DNA from: Sphingomonas soli NBRC 100801
GTDB taxonomy: Bacteria; Pseudomonadota; Alphaproteobacteria; Sphingomonadales; Sphingomonadaceae
NCBI RefSeq assembly: GCF_001591025.1
Contig: NZ_BCTZ01000004.1
Span: 124,001 to 188,000, forward strand
Direction: 5' to 3'
Length of the DNA stretch: 64,000 nucleotides
Shown here: in pieces, positions 46,460-55,784 of the stretch
Position numbering within the stretch: the stretch's first letter is position 1
Layout: every line of letters starts with the position of its first letter
The notes under the pieces: generated by a model
Told to the model about the DNA's origin: nothing
Seen by the model: only the letters and a program-made list of their open reading frames with translations
Databases searched by the model: none
Made by a program: the position numbers and the translations under genes

Positions 46460-48075
46460 AGGCCCTTGTCGAGCTTTCCGGCGATGCGGTCCTTCGCCTC
46501 TGGCCCGGCATATAGCGCCGCCACATTCCATGCGTAGCGCGCCTCGTAGCGCCGCCCGAGCTTCCAATAGGCGTCGCCCAGATGCTCGTTCGGCACCACA
46601 CCGCCCGGATCTCCCTTCACCGCGCTTTCGAGCAAGGGCAAAGCGCGGGTCAGGTCGCCCCGCGTGAAATAGGCCCAGCCAAGCGAGGCCGATATGCCAG
46701 GATCGTCGGGGCTGATCCTGTTCGCCCGCTCCAGCAGTTCCTGCGCTTCGGCCAGATTTTCACCGCGCAGCACCTGCGCATAGCCGAGATATTCCAGCGC
46801 CGCTGCCTGATCGGGGCCAAGCTCCACCGCGCGCCGCAGCGCCGGCAGCGCCTTGCCCCACTCCCCGGCGCGATCCAGCGCGGAGCCGTAAAGATAGTGG
46901 AGCTCCCAGCCGCCATCGCCCTCCGCCCGGCCCAGCGCCACGCGATAGGCTTCCGCCGCTGCCGCATATTGCGCGTTCCCGGCCAGTACGTCGCCATAGG
47001 TCCAGGCGTCCGCCTCCGTCGCACCCGCATCGTCCGCCAGCGCCTTTGCCAGCGGCAGCGCGGCTTCGGGGTGGCCGGCGCGCTGGTACACGCCGATCAG
47101 GCCCACCTGCGCCCCGCGCCGATAGGGGCTGTCCGCCGCCACCTTGCCAAGTTCGGTCAGCGCCTGCCTTTCGTGCCCGCCTTGCGCCAGCGCCTCGCCA
47201 AGGAACAGCCGCGCGCGATCGTCTGCGGGATCGAGCAACAGCGCGGCGCGCGTCAGCAGGATCGAAAGCGCCGGAATATCCTGCGCCGCGATATCCTCCG
47301 CCACGCCGAGGAACAGCCGCGCCGTGCCAAACACCGCACCCGGCTTCGCGCTTTTGCCCAGCCGCTTGCGAAGCTGCACGAAATCGGCGCGATCTCCCGC
47401 CAGCAGCGGCTCGGCCAGCCTGCGCTGACCGGAGACCGCGAGCAACGCAGCCGCGTCGATCCGCAGGTCGTCGCTGCCGTCAGCACCGGGCGAGAGCATT
47501 TCCGCCAGCATCGGCACCGCCTTTGCGCTTCGCCCCGTAGCAATCAGCAGAAGCGGCCGGTGATGCGCGGCAAAGCGCGTGGCGAGCACATTGCCGCGCG
47601 CCTTCTCGATCGGGGCCATCGGGTCGCCGCGCCGCTCCACTGCCAGCCATGCCTCCAGCACCGGTGTCAGGAAATCGAGCGGCCCCTTGGCGATCCGCGT
47701 CAGCGCCGCATCGGCGCCGCGGGCATCCTTCGCCTTCAGCGCCATGGCGAAGGCAAGCAGCGCGGTATCGGGCGGTGCCTTTCCGGCGCGCACCAGCACC
47801 GCCGCGGCGCGGCTCGCCAACGTATAATCCCCTGCCGTCAGCGCCTGGCGATAGGCGCGCTGCGCGAGCATGGCGTCGCCCGGCTGCGCCGCGAGCGCAG
47901 CGCCATACCCAGCCGATGCAGGTCCGGCGAGGCCCGCCGCATCCGCAATACGCGCCCGCACATATTCGGCATTCGCCTGGGCACAGGCTGGCGCGGCCGT
48001 CAGCAGCGCCAGCCCTGCCAGCAGCGCCGACCGGGCGAGTCTCCTACATGTTCGGATAATTGGGCCCGCCGCCAC
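46456..48075 (-). CDS. Exported TPR protein
   Basis: About 539 residues. No ATG fits; I choose GTG 48075, which gives MAAGPIIRTCRRLARSALLA followed by a hydrophobic core and an AxA cleavage site (APACAQA), a good signal peptide. This start is inside the end of etfQO (32-base overlap). The body consists of many TPR-like helices, clearest at ALPALRRAVELGPDQAAALE, ANRISPDDPGISASLGWAYF and PNEHLGDAYWKLGRRYEARY. Similar proteins sit upstream of ispE in other sphingomonads, by recollection. Function unknown. Confidence 0.75.
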   Translation of the reverse strand: MAAGPIIRTCRRLARSALLAGLALLTAAPACAQANAEYVRARIADAAGLAGPASAGYGAALAAQPGDAMLAQRAYRQALTAGDYTLASRAAAVLVRAGKAPPDTALLAFAMALKAKDARGADAALTRIAKGPLDFLTPVLEAWLAVERRGDPMAPIEKARGNVLATRFAAHHRPLLLIATGRSAKAVPMLAEMLSPGADGSDDLRIDAAALLAVSGQRRLAEPLLAGDRADFVQLRKRLGKSAKPGAVFGTARLFLGVAEDIAAQDIPALSILLTRAALLLDPADDRARLFLGEALAQGGHERQALTELGKVAADSPYRRGAQVGLIGVYQRAGHPEAALPLAKALADDAGATEADAWTYGDVLAGNAQYAAAAEAYRVALGRAEGDGGWELHYLYGSALDRAGEWGKALPALRRAVELGPDQAAALEYLGYAQVLRGENLAEAQELLERANRISPDDPGISASLGWAYFTRGDLTRALPLLESAVKGDPGGVVPNEHLGDAYWKLGRRYEARYAWNVAALYAGPEAKDRIAGKLDKGL

Positions 48076-49699
48076 CTTCGGGAACCACCCAGTTGATGTT
48101 CTGGGTCGGATCCTTGATGTCGCAGGTCTTGCAGTGCACGCAATTCTGCGCGTTGATCTGGAATCGCAGATCATCGCCTTCCCCCACAACCTCATACACC
48201 CCTGCCGGACAGTAACGCTGCGCCGGCTCGGCGTACACCGGAAGATTGTAACCGATGGGAATATCGGGATCTTTCAGCGTGAGATGAACCGGCTGGTCCT
48301 CCTCGTGATTGGTGTTCGAGATGAACACCGAGGAGAGGCGGTCGAAGGTCAGCACGCCGTCCGGCTTGGGATAATCGATCTGCCGCGCCTCGCTGGCATG
48401 GACCAGGCTCTCATGGTCCGGATGATGCTTCATCGTGAAGGGCCAGCGCAGCCCCGCCAGTTCCATCCACATCGCAACGCCGGATGCGACCGTGCCCCAG
48501 GTATCGCCGAACTTCTTGACCAGAGGAACGACGTTACGAACACCACGTAGTTCCTTGTAAACCCAACTATTTTCATAAGCCTCGGGATAGGCGCTCAGCT
48601 CGTCTGACGAGCGCCCGGCCTGCACCGCGGCGAACGCCGCCTCGGCCGCCAACATGCCGCTCTTCATCGAGGTATGCGTGCCCTTGATCCGCGGCACGTT
48701 GAGGAATCCCGCGCTGTCGCCAATCAGCGCCGCTCCGGGCATCACCAGCTTGGGCACCGACTGGAAGCCGCCATCGCTGATCGCACGCGCGCCATAGCTG
48801 ACGCGCTTTGCGCCTTCCAGGATCTCCGCGATCGCCGGATGCGTCTTCCAGCGCTGCATTTCCTGGAAGGGCGAGAGATACGGGTTGGTGTAGTTCAGCC
48901 ACACCACGAAGCCGAGCGCGACCTGCCCGTCCGCCTGATGATAGAGGAAGCCGCCGCCATTGGCCTCGCCTTCCTTCAGCGGCCAGCCCTGGGTGTGGAT
49001 CACCTTTCCGGGCACATGCTTCTTGGGATCGATGTCCCACAATTCCTTGATGCCGATGCCATAGACCTGCGGCTGGCTGTCCTTCGCCAGATCGAAATTG
49101 CGGATCAGCTGCTTGGACAGGTGTCCACGCACGCCCTCGCCGAACAGGGTGTATTTGGCATGCAGCTCAAGGCCGGGCGTGTAATCGGGCTTGTGCGTGC
49201 CATCGCGCGCCACCCCCATGTCGCCCGTGGCGACGCCCTTCACGCTGCCGTCCTCGTTGTACAGGATCTCGGCCGCCGCGAAGCCCGGGAAGATCTCGAC
49301 GCCCAGTTCCTCGGCCTTGCCCGCCAGCCAGCGGCAAAGGTTGCCGAGCGAGCCGGTATAGGTGCCCTTGTTGTGCAGGAAGGGCGGCGTCATGAATTCG
49401 GGGAAGCTCGATTTGCCCTTTTCGCTCAGGATCCAGTGGTGATTTTCGGTCACCGGGGTGCGCGCCATCGGGCAATCCTGCTGGCGCCAATCCGGCAGCA
49501 GTTCGTCGAGCGCCTTGGGATCGACGACCGCGCCCGAAAGGATATGCGCGCCGACTTCCGAACCCTTTTCCAGAATGCAGACCGACAGTTCCGATCCCGC
49601 ATCCGCTGCCAGCTGCTTCAGGCGGATCGCCGCAGAAAGCCCCGCAGGGCCCGCGCCGACGATCACCACATCGTACGGCATCGACTCGCGTTCACTCAT
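48044..49699 (-). CDS. Electron transfer flavoprotein-ubiquinone oxidoreductase
   Basis: 551 residues from ATG 49699 after AGGGGA. The FAD-binding N-terminus is YDVVIVGAGPAGLSAAIRL. The C-terminal 4Fe-4S segment has YCPAGVYEVV and NCVHCKTCDIKDPTQNI, giving the four cysteine ligands. It takes electrons from ETF, reduced by acyl-CoA dehydrogenases, and passes them to ubiquinone at the inner membrane. The nearby enoyl-CoA hydratase and a distant acyl-CoA ligase are also fatty-acid genes, but ETF subunits are not in the window. Confidence 0.95.
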   Translation of the reverse strand: MSERESMPYDVVIVGAGPAGLSAAIRLKQLAADAGSELSVCILEKGSEVGAHILSGAVVDPKALDELLPDWRQQDCPMARTPVTENHHWILSEKGKSSFPEFMTPPFLHNKGTYTGSLGNLCRWLAGKAEELGVEIFPGFAAAEILYNEDGSVKGVATGDMGVARDGTHKPDYTPGLELHAKYTLFGEGVRGHLSKQLIRNFDLAKDSQPQVYGIGIKELWDIDPKKHVPGKVIHTQGWPLKEGEANGGGFLYHQADGQVALGFVVWLNYTNPYLSPFQEMQRWKTHPAIAEILEGAKRVSYGARAISDGGFQSVPKLVMPGAALIGDSAGFLNVPRIKGTHTSMKSGMLAAEAAFAAVQAGRSSDELSAYPEAYENSWVYKELRGVRNVVPLVKKFGDTWGTVASGVAMWMELAGLRWPFTMKHHPDHESLVHASEARQIDYPKPDGVLTFDRLSSVFISNTNHEEDQPVHLTLKDPDIPIGYNLPVYAEPAQRYCPAGVYEVVGEGDDLRFQINAQNCVHCKTCDIKDPTQNINWVVPEGGGGPNYPNM

Positions 49700-49826
49700 A
49701 GCCAAATCCCCTGCATGCTCATTTTGGGACGCTGCTTGCGCCTGTCGTCGCGCGCTGGCAACGTCCTGTCCCCGCGTCGATGAAGGTAGATTGACCGCGA
49801 CGTCAACTGGGATTCAAAGAAAGGGT

Positions 49827-50531
49827 ATGGGGGCGGAACAAGCTCAGAACTGGCAGGTGGCGATCGCAAGCGCGCTCGAATGGTGGCGCGATGCCGGTGT
49901 CGAAACGCTGCAGGACGATGCGCCGCACGATTGGCTCGCGCGCCCCGTGGCCATGCCCGAAGCCGTGGCGAAGGCCGCTGCCGTAGCGGCCGCGCCTGCC
50001 GAGATATTGCCGACCACGCTGGAGGATTTCGTCGCCTGGCGCATGGGCCCGGCGGCGCCCGAGAATGGCTGGCACACCCCGTTGATCGCGCCGCGCGGTC
50101 CTGCCCATCCCAAATTGGTCGTGTTCTCGGATATGCCATGCGCCGAGGATGTGGACGGATTGCTGACTGGTCCGTCCGGCCGGATGTTCGATCGGATGCT
50201 CGCAGCGATCGGGCTGGATCGCGATTCGGTCTATCTGGGGTCGCTCGCGGTAGCGCGGCCGATCACCGGGCGCATCCCTCCCGAGCAGGAGGGTCGGCTG
50301 ATCCAGCTTGCGCGCCATCATCTCAGCCTGCTCAAGCCCGAACGGCTGCTGCTGCTCGGCCAGCCTGCGGAACGGATCGTCGATGGCACCGCCAATGGTT
50401 TAGACGATGTTAACCTTTTTGGCTGCACCACGCGGGCAGTGGCGAGCTTCCATCCGCGTTTCCTGGATCGGCCCGCCGCCAAAAGCGAAGCCTGGAAGCA
50501 ATTGTTGCTGTTGACCCGGGGGAGCCTGTGA
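49827..50531 (+). CDS. Uracil-DNA glycosylase superfamily protein, degenerate
   Basis: 234 residues from ATG 49827. The pattern GRMFDRMLAAIGLDRDSVYL, then PEQEGRLIQLARHHLSLLKP, LLLLGQPAERIV and SFHPRFLDRPAAKSEAW follows family 4/SPO1-like uracil-DNA glycosylases. Where active members have GEAPG followed by a Glu/Asp, this protein has FSDMPCAED. The N-terminal cysteines that bind 4Fe-4S in family 4 are absent. It may have a changed activity or be a structural relative. Its stop overlaps the GTG start of the next gene. Confidence 0.8.
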   Translation: MGAEQAQNWQVAIASALEWWRDAGVETLQDDAPHDWLARPVAMPEAVAKAAAVAAAPAEILPTTLEDFVAWRMGPAAPENGWHTPLIAPRGPAHPKLVVFSDMPCAEDVDGLLTGPSGRMFDRMLAAIGLDRDSVYLGSLAVARPITGRIPPEQEGRLIQLARHHLSLLKPERLLLLGQPAERIVDGTANGLDDVNLFGCTTRAVASFHPRFLDRPAAKSEAWKQLLLLTRGSL

Positions 50532-52333
50532 ACAAGCGTATCCTGCTCGCCGCTGCGGCGATCCTCACCTTTCCCGCCATCGCGCAGGCTGAAGAGCCGC
50601 CTGCCGCTCCGCCTGCACGCGACGGCGGCAGCACGTCCGCGCCCAAGGTGCGTGACGGAGACGGCATCCCCGATCAGCTCGATAGCCAGCAGCGCGAGGG
50701 GTATCGCACGGTCTTCGGCGCGATCCGCCGCGAGAAATGGCAGGACGCGCAGCTCCAGCTCGATTCGATGAAGCCCGGCCCACTCCATCCAATCGCCCGC
50801 GCCGAGCTTTACACCGCCAGGAACTCTCCAAAGGTCGAACTCGCCCCGCTGATGGCGTTGCTGGCCGAAGCCCCCGAACTGCCCCAGGCCGAACAGATCG
50901 CCCGCATGGCGAAGACCCGCGGCGCGACGAGTACGCCTGCGCTGCCGATGGCCCAGCGCCTCGTATGGTATGATGGCGCGCCGGTGCGCCAGCGCGCCCG
51001 CACGGTCAGCAGCGATAATGCCGCGATGGAAGTCGCGCTTGCGATCCAGCCCTTTATCAAGGCCGATGACGGTCCCGGTGCCGAAGCGTTGGTCGAGCGT
51101 CTGGGCGTCAATCTCACGCCCGAATCCGCAACCGAATGGCAGCAGAAGGTCGCCTGGATCTATTACGTCTCCGGCGACGATACCAATGCCCGCCGCATGG
51201 CCGCCCGCGCGCAGCAGGGGGTGGGCAATTGGGTTGCCCAGGCCGATTGGGTCGCGGGGCTCGCCGCCTGGCGCCAGCAGGATTGCGAAAGTGCCGGCGC
51301 TGCTTTCGATCGCGTTGCGACCCGCGCCGCCGATACCGAACTCCGCTCTGCCGGGCTCTACTGGGGATCGCGCGCCGAGATGGCGTGCGGTCGCCCTGAA
51401 AAGGTCTCGCCAAAGCTTCGCGGAGCCGCACAATATAGCGAAACCTTCTACGGCCTGCTCGCCCGGCAGTCGCTGGCGATCGAGACCCGGCCGGTACGCG
51501 GCGAAACCTTCGTCGCCGAAGACTGGAAGGCGCTGGAACGCCGCCCGAACATCCGCGTCGCTGCGGCCTTGGTCGAAATCGGCGAAACCCAGCTTGCCGA
51601 CGAAGTCATCCGGCATCAGGCAAAGCTGAGCGCCAACGCGCCGGAGCATGCCGCCCTCACGCGCCTTGCCGGCCGCCTCAGCCTCCCCGCCACGCAATTG
51701 TGGCTGTCGCACAACGGCCCCTCGGGCGCGGTGGTTCAGGTCGCCGCGCGCTATCCCGCGCCGAACTGGGCGCCCGATGGAGGCTGGCGCGTCGAAAAGG
51801 CCCTGGTCTTCGCCCACACGCTCCAGGAATCGCGCTTCAATGCCGAGATCCGCAGCGCAGCCGGAGCGATGGGGCTGATGCAGGTGAAAACCGGCGCGGC
51901 CACCGATGTCGGCCGGCGCAAGGGCGTCACCTATGCCGCATCCGATCTCACCAAGCCTTCGGTCAATATGGAGATCGGCCAGTCCTATCTCGAGCAATTG
52001 CGCGACGGCTCCGTCACCGGCGGCCTGCTGCCCAAGGTGATCGCCGCCTATAATGCGGGGCCCACGCCGGTGCAGCTCTGGAACACGATGAGCCGCGATG
52101 GCGGCGATCCCCTGCTCTATATTGAGAGCATCCCTTATTGGGAGACGCGCGGCTATGTGATGACCGTGCTGCGCAATTACTGGATGTACGAGAATCAGGA
52201 GGGGCGGAAATCGCCCAGCCGTGAGGCGCTGACCCAGGGGCTGTGGCCCAAATTCCCCGGCATGCCCGGTGCCTCGGCGGTCAGGATCGGCGGCCGCACG
52301 TCCACAACCCGGGGCGATCTTGGCAATCGATGA
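50528..52333 (+). CDS. Lytic transglycosylase, second copy type
   Basis: 601 residues from GTG 50528, overlapping the UDG-like gene by 4 bases. Signal peptide ([19 protein letters not shown]), a helical superhelix to about residue 400, then an SLT domain: [20 protein letters not shown] with the catalytic E434, MQVKTGAA, and [15 protein letters not shown]. Peptidoglycan-cleaving and periplasmic. It differs in length and spacing from the enzyme at 17632, so it is not a recent duplicate. The coupling to a DNA-repair-like protein is unexplained. Confidence 0.92.
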   Translation: MNKRILLAAAAILTFPAIAQAEEPPAAPPARDGGSTSAPKVRDGDGIPDQLDSQQREGYRTVFGAIRREKWQDAQLQLDSMKPGPLHPIARAELYTARNSPKVELAPLMALLAEAPELPQAEQIARMAKTRGATSTPALPMAQRLVWYDGAPVRQRARTVSSDNAAMEVALAIQPFIKADDGPGAEALVERLGVNLTPESATEWQQKVAWIYYVSGDDTNARRMAARAQQGVGNWVAQADWVAGLAAWRQQDCESAGAAFDRVATRAADTELRSAGLYWGSRAEMACGRPEKVSPKLRGAAQYSETFYGLLARQSLAIETRPVRGETFVAEDWKALERRPNIRVAAALVEIGETQLADEVIRHQAKLSANAPEHAALTRLAGRLSLPATQLWLSHNGPSGAVVQVAARYPAPNWAPDGGWRVEKALVFAHTLQESRFNAEIRSAAGAMGLMQVKTGAATDVGRRKGVTYAASDLTKPSVNMEIGQSYLEQLRDGSVTGGLLPKVIAAYNAGPTPVQLWNTMSRDGGDPLLYIESIPYWETRGYVMTVLRNYWMYENQEGRKSPSREALTQGLWPKFPGMPGASAVRIGGRTSTTRGDLGNR

Positions 52334-52847
52334 GAGTATCGCGTTCCGCCCCGTGCGGATCGCGCTGCTTACCGTTTCCGACACCCGCACGCTGGCCGAC
52401 GATCGCTCGGGCGACCGCCTCGTTCAGCGGCTGACTGCGGCGGGCCACGTCCTCGCCGATCGCGCGATCGTTCGCGACGATCCCGAGGCTATCATCCGCA
52501 AGCTGCACGCCTGGATCGACGATCCCCAGGTCGATGTGATCCTCACCACCGGCGGCACCGGCGTCACCGGCCGCGATGTGACCCCCGAGGCGCTGGCCCG
52601 CGTGTGGGACAAGGAAATTCCCGGCTTCGGCGAGCTTTTCCGCTGGCTGAGCTACCAGAGCATCGGCACCTCGACGATCCAGTCGCGGGCCACCGCCGGT
52701 GTCGCGCGCGGCACCTATATCTTCGCGCTCCCCGGCTCCACCGGCGCGGTCACCGATGCGTGGGACGGCATCCTCGCCACCCAGCTCGATATCCGCCACA
52801 AGCCCTGCAACTTCGTCGAACTGATGCCGCGTCTGATGGAGCGATAG
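52320..52847 (+). CDS. moaB: Molybdopterin adenylyltransferase-type protein MoaB
   Basis: 175 residues from TTG 52320, inside the end of the transglycosylase gene. Motifs: [20 protein letters not shown], the nucleotide-binding [17 protein letters not shown], and [18 protein letters not shown]. It belongs to the MoaB/MogA family that adenylylates molybdopterin. Other moa/moe genes are absent from the window. I favour MoaB because of length and the N-terminal extension FRPVRIALL. Confidence 0.9.
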   Translation: MAIDESIAFRPVRIALLTVSDTRTLADDRSGDRLVQRLTAAGHVLADRAIVRDDPEAIIRKLHAWIDDPQVDVILTTGGTGVTGRDVTPEALARVWDKEIPGFGELFRWLSYQSIGTSTIQSRATAGVARGTYIFALPGSTGAVTDAWDGILATQLDIRHKPCNFVELMPRLMER

Positions 52848-52860
52848 CGCTCCGCAAGAT

Positions 52861-53214
52861 CTAGCGCAGCGTTCCCCGTCCGGTGGTGGTGCAGAAGTTC
52901 TGCTCGGATGCATAGGCAAGGCAGGAGCGCCGTCCGCTGACATTCAGCGTGACATAAACCGTGTCATTCATGTCGTTCGTATAGCTGAAGCGCGCCTTGA
53001 CAACCGTGGCGTAGGAATTCGAATCGACCACCTGGAAATTGCGCAGGCTGTTATATTTGTAGGTGAACACCAGCCAGCGGGTCGATTCGTCCCGCAGCAT
53101 GGTTTCCAGATAGTCGAGCCAATTATCTTCGGTCGATTGGGCGAACGACGCGGCAGGATTGAGAAACAACAGCCCCGCGCCCAGCGCGACAAGCATTCTC
53201 TTCGCAATCGCCAT
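52861..53214 (-). CDS. Small exported hypothetical protein
   Basis: 117 residues from ATG 53214, preceded by GGGAG. A signal peptide (KRMLVALGAGLLFLNPAASFAQ) is followed by a small beta-rich domain, including VKARFSYTNDMNDTVYVTLN, and two cysteines (RSCLAYA, QNFCTTT) that may form a disulfide in the periplasm. No family recognised. Convergent with moaB, 13 bases apart. Confidence 0.7.
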   Translation of the reverse strand: MAIAKRMLVALGAGLLFLNPAASFAQSTEDNWLDYLETMLRDESTRWLVFTYKYNSLRNFQVVDSNSYATVVKARFSYTNDMNDTVYVTLNVSGRRSCLAYASEQNFCTTTGRGTLR

Positions 53215-53315
53215 AGACCCGCTCCCCTTCACCATCGGTGATTTGATACGGGTCGGGCGGGGCCGCTCAATTGGAGATTGATCTGATCCGGGTCAATGCG
53301 ATCGAACTTGCTCCA

Positions 53316-53822
53316 TCATGGTTGCTTTTTCTCGCCAAGCTCTTTCCCGAAGAAGTCGCCTGCTTCGCCCAGCATCGATGTCCACCAGTCGAGCACATCG
53401 GCAAAGTTGCGCGCATTGATGCCTCCGATCGTCGGCACGTCATAGGCCATGACGAACCGGCCATCGTCCTTCACCGCGGCCTGAATGAAGCGGTGGCTCG
53501 AATTCCATTTGTTCGCCAGCAGCGGCGTCGCGTCGGCATCCTTCTCGAAGATCACTTCGAAGCGCAGGGAATCGCAATTCTTCGCCTTCTCGCAGCCATA
53601 GAAATAGACGTCGAAATGATAGGGTGCCCCTTCCACCTCGATCAGCGGATCGCCATTGCCATCCTTGCCGAGCTTGGGCTTGAGCTTGGCTTTCTCCAGC
53701 GCGGCAAAAACGGTCGCCGGCGCGCTCGCGCACACCTGCCCGGCGGGGCACGCATCGCGATCCTGCGCGAACGCCGGTGTAGCCAAGATCGCGACAACGG
53801 CCGCGAAGAAGAACGAACGCAT
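53316..53822 (-). CDS. Exported YbjN-domain protein
   Basis: 168 residues from ATG 53822. Signal peptide (SFFFAAVVAILATPAFAQ), then a CPAGQVC disulfide-like pair, and a body (VFAALEKAKLKPKLGKDGNG, LRFEVIFEKDA, MAYDVPTIGGINARNFADVL) that fits the YbjN/type III chaperone-like fold. Exported YbjN proteins are widespread and of unknown function. It is on the minus strand, divergent from the radical SAM gene, with the small exported gene at 52861 downstream. Confidence 0.78.
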   Translation of the reverse strand: MRSFFFAAVVAILATPAFAQDRDACPAGQVCASAPATVFAALEKAKLKPKLGKDGNGDPLIEVEGAPYHFDVYFYGCEKAKNCDSLRFEVIFEKDADATPLLANKWNSSHRFIQAAVKDDGRFVMAYDVPTIGGINARNFADVLDWWTSMLGEAGDFFGKELGEKKQP

Positions 53823-53959
53823 GAGCCCCCCGATTTCGCCGCAGCCTATCACGCGCCCGCCCCCTGGCAATCACTGCTGATCGGACTCGTTGACGAATAC
53901 CCCCGCCAGCGCCTTCTCATGTTCTTGCTATGTTCTCGGATGCAGCTTATCCTTGCGCA

Positions 53960-55030
53960 ATGCCGAAGAGTCGAGCCATTCGCGGTGCCACGTTCAACCG
54001 GGAAAGCATCCGCTTCAATCTGCCCGGTCGCGAAAGCGATGGCGACTGGCTCGACGATCGCGAAACCGTCGACGGCGAAGCACCGCCGATCCGAACGACC
54101 GTGACGGTGGAGAAAGCCCGCACGATCATCACGCGCAACCAGTCCCCCGACATCGCCTTCGATCGCTCGATCAACCCCTATCGCGGCTGCGAGCATGGCT
54201 GCATCTATTGCTTCGCGCGGCCCACCCACGCCTATCACGATCTCTCGCCGGGGCTGGATTTCGAGACAAAGCTGTTCGCCAAGCCCGATGCCCCTGCCCT
54301 GCTCCGTGCCGAGCTTTCGAAGCGCGGCTATGTGTGCAGGCCGATCGCGTTCGGGACCAACACCGATCCCTATCAGCCGATCGAGCGCGAATGGCGGATC
54401 ACGCGCGGCTGCATCGAAGTGCTGGCCGAATGCGACCATCCGCTGACGATCACCACCAAATCCGATCGGGTAACGCGCGATCTGGATCTGCTCGCGCCCA
54501 TGGCCGCGAAGGGGCTGGCGGCGGTGATGATCTCGGTCACCTCGCTCGATCCCAGGATCGCGATGACGCTGGAGCCGCGCGCCGCCGCGCCGGCCAAGCG
54601 CCTCGCCGCGATCCGCAAGCTCAGCGATGCGGGCATTCCGGTCTTCGTCTCCTTATCCCCGATCGTGCCGCAGATCACCGATCACGAGATGGAGCATATA
54701 TTGGAGAAAGCGGCGGCAGCGGGCGCGCGGGCGGCGTTCTTCCTCCCCGTCCGCCTGCCGCATGAAGTAGCGCCGCTATTCCGCGCCTGGCTCGACACGC
54801 ATTTCCCCGATCGCGCGGCGAAGGTGATGGCAACGATCCAGTCGATCCGCGGCGGCAAGGATAACGACCCCAATTTCTTCACGCGAATGCGCGGACAGGG
54901 GCCGTGGTCAGACCTGCTCCGCACCCGCTTCCACATCGCCTGCCGCCGCTACGGGCTGGACGGCGAGCGCTTCAACGTCCGCACCGATCTCTTCCGCCCG
55001 CCCGCCGGTCCGCAGGGGGAGTTGTTCTAG
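53960..55030 (+). CDS. PA0069 family radical SAM protein (SplB-like)
   Basis: 356 residues from ATG 53960; ATG 53930 in the same frame is possible. The radical SAM cluster motif is YRGCEHGCIYCFARPTH (CxxxCxxC). Further blocks are AFGTNTDPYQPIEREW, TKSDRVTRDLDLL and FLPVRLPHEVAPLF. It is related to spore photoproduct lyase, but the PA0069 group is found in non-sporulating bacteria and its substrate is unknown. The TAG stop lies in a CTAG shared with the convergent gene. Confidence 0.9.
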   Translation: MPKSRAIRGATFNRESIRFNLPGRESDGDWLDDRETVDGEAPPIRTTVTVEKARTIITRNQSPDIAFDRSINPYRGCEHGCIYCFARPTHAYHDLSPGLDFETKLFAKPDAPALLRAELSKRGYVCRPIAFGTNTDPYQPIEREWRITRGCIEVLAECDHPLTITTKSDRVTRDLDLLAPMAAKGLAAVMISVTSLDPRIAMTLEPRAAAPAKRLAAIRKLSDAGIPVFVSLSPIVPQITDHEMEHILEKAAAAGARAAFFLPVRLPHEVAPLFRAWLDTHFPDRAAKVMATIQSIRGGKDNDPNFFTRMRGQGPWSDLLRTRFHIACRRYGLDGERFNVRTDLFRPPAGPQGELF

Positions 55031-55779
55031 CGCGGGCGGGCGTTGCCCACGCGTGAGATCGGCAGCGAGGCGACCGCCTGCGCCTGCTCCCGGGTCAGTA
55101 CCTCCAGCTTGGCGTCCGAAAGCCAGGCATCGCCCCGGCCCTGCAGCAGAAAGCCATAGCTGACATGATTGGCATAATCAGGCACGGGCCCGACGACGAG
55201 GTGGACGGTGCGCCAGCCATGCGTGCCCTGCAGCGGCGAATCGCGCGTATCGCCTCCCAGCCCCCGGCGGTTCCGCTCGTCGCCCGTCGCCAGCCAGAAA
55301 CGGACCAGACCCGCCTTGCGCGTCGATACCCGCGCCGAGAAATGGAGGTAGCGGCCGTGCATCCCCTCGGAGGAAACGATCCGGCGCAATTGGGCAAACC
55401 CGTTCGTCGCATAGGCCTTCGCGCCGATGCAGATCGGCTTGTCGGGCTCGATCGGCACCCGGAATCGATAGTCGCCGATCGCATTGCCCGCGCGCTGCCA
55501 GATCGCCGGGCCGAGCAACGGCTCGTCGTCAGGACGCCAGCGCATCGTGCCATCCGCATCCGGCCCGATCACGCGCTGCTCGCCTACACCGAGTGACACT
55601 GGCACCCTGTCGAGCGGATCGCCATCCCGTTCGTAGCAACGCGGCACGGCCTCTACCACGATGCCCTCGTCTTCCTTCAACATGCCCGAGACAATGATCT
55701 CATAGCCGTCATCCTCTGTCTCCTGCGCGAGGGCGGCGGAGGGGGCCAGAAGCGCGAGCGCGAGGAGCGCGGGACGCAT
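55027..55779 (-). CDS. Exported hypothetical protein, partner of the esterase/deacetylase
   Basis: 250 residues from ATG 55779; GTG 55788 would overlap the upstream stop. Signal peptide (PALLALALLAPSAALAQE), then a beta-rich body: RVSTRKAGLVRFWLATGDE, LQGTHGWRTVHLVVGPVPDY and YGFLLQGRGDAWLSDAKLEV. The pattern is that of a jelly-roll, carbohydrate-binding-module-like domain, but this is an inference. It follows the fusion gene by 5 bases and shares its stop CTAG with the radical SAM gene. Confidence 0.75.
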   Translation of the reverse strand: MRPALLALALLAPSAALAQETEDDGYEIIVSGMLKEDEGIVVEAVPRCYERDGDPLDRVPVSLGVGEQRVIGPDADGTMRWRPDDEPLLGPAIWQRAGNAIGDYRFRVPIEPDKPICIGAKAYATNGFAQLRRIVSSEGMHGRYLHFSARVSTRKAGLVRFWLATGDERNRRGLGGDTRDSPLQGTHGWRTVHLVVGPVPDYANHVSYGFLLQGRGDAWLSDAKLEVLTREQAQAVASLPISRVGNARPR

Positions 55780-55784
55780 GCGCG

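Noticed and set aside
50318..52390. Open frame of 690 codons antisense to the second transglycosylase, and similar long frames opposite cckA and the TPR gene at 46.5-48 kb
   Set aside because: All are shadows of well-supported genes and lack ribosome-binding sites and recognisable domains.
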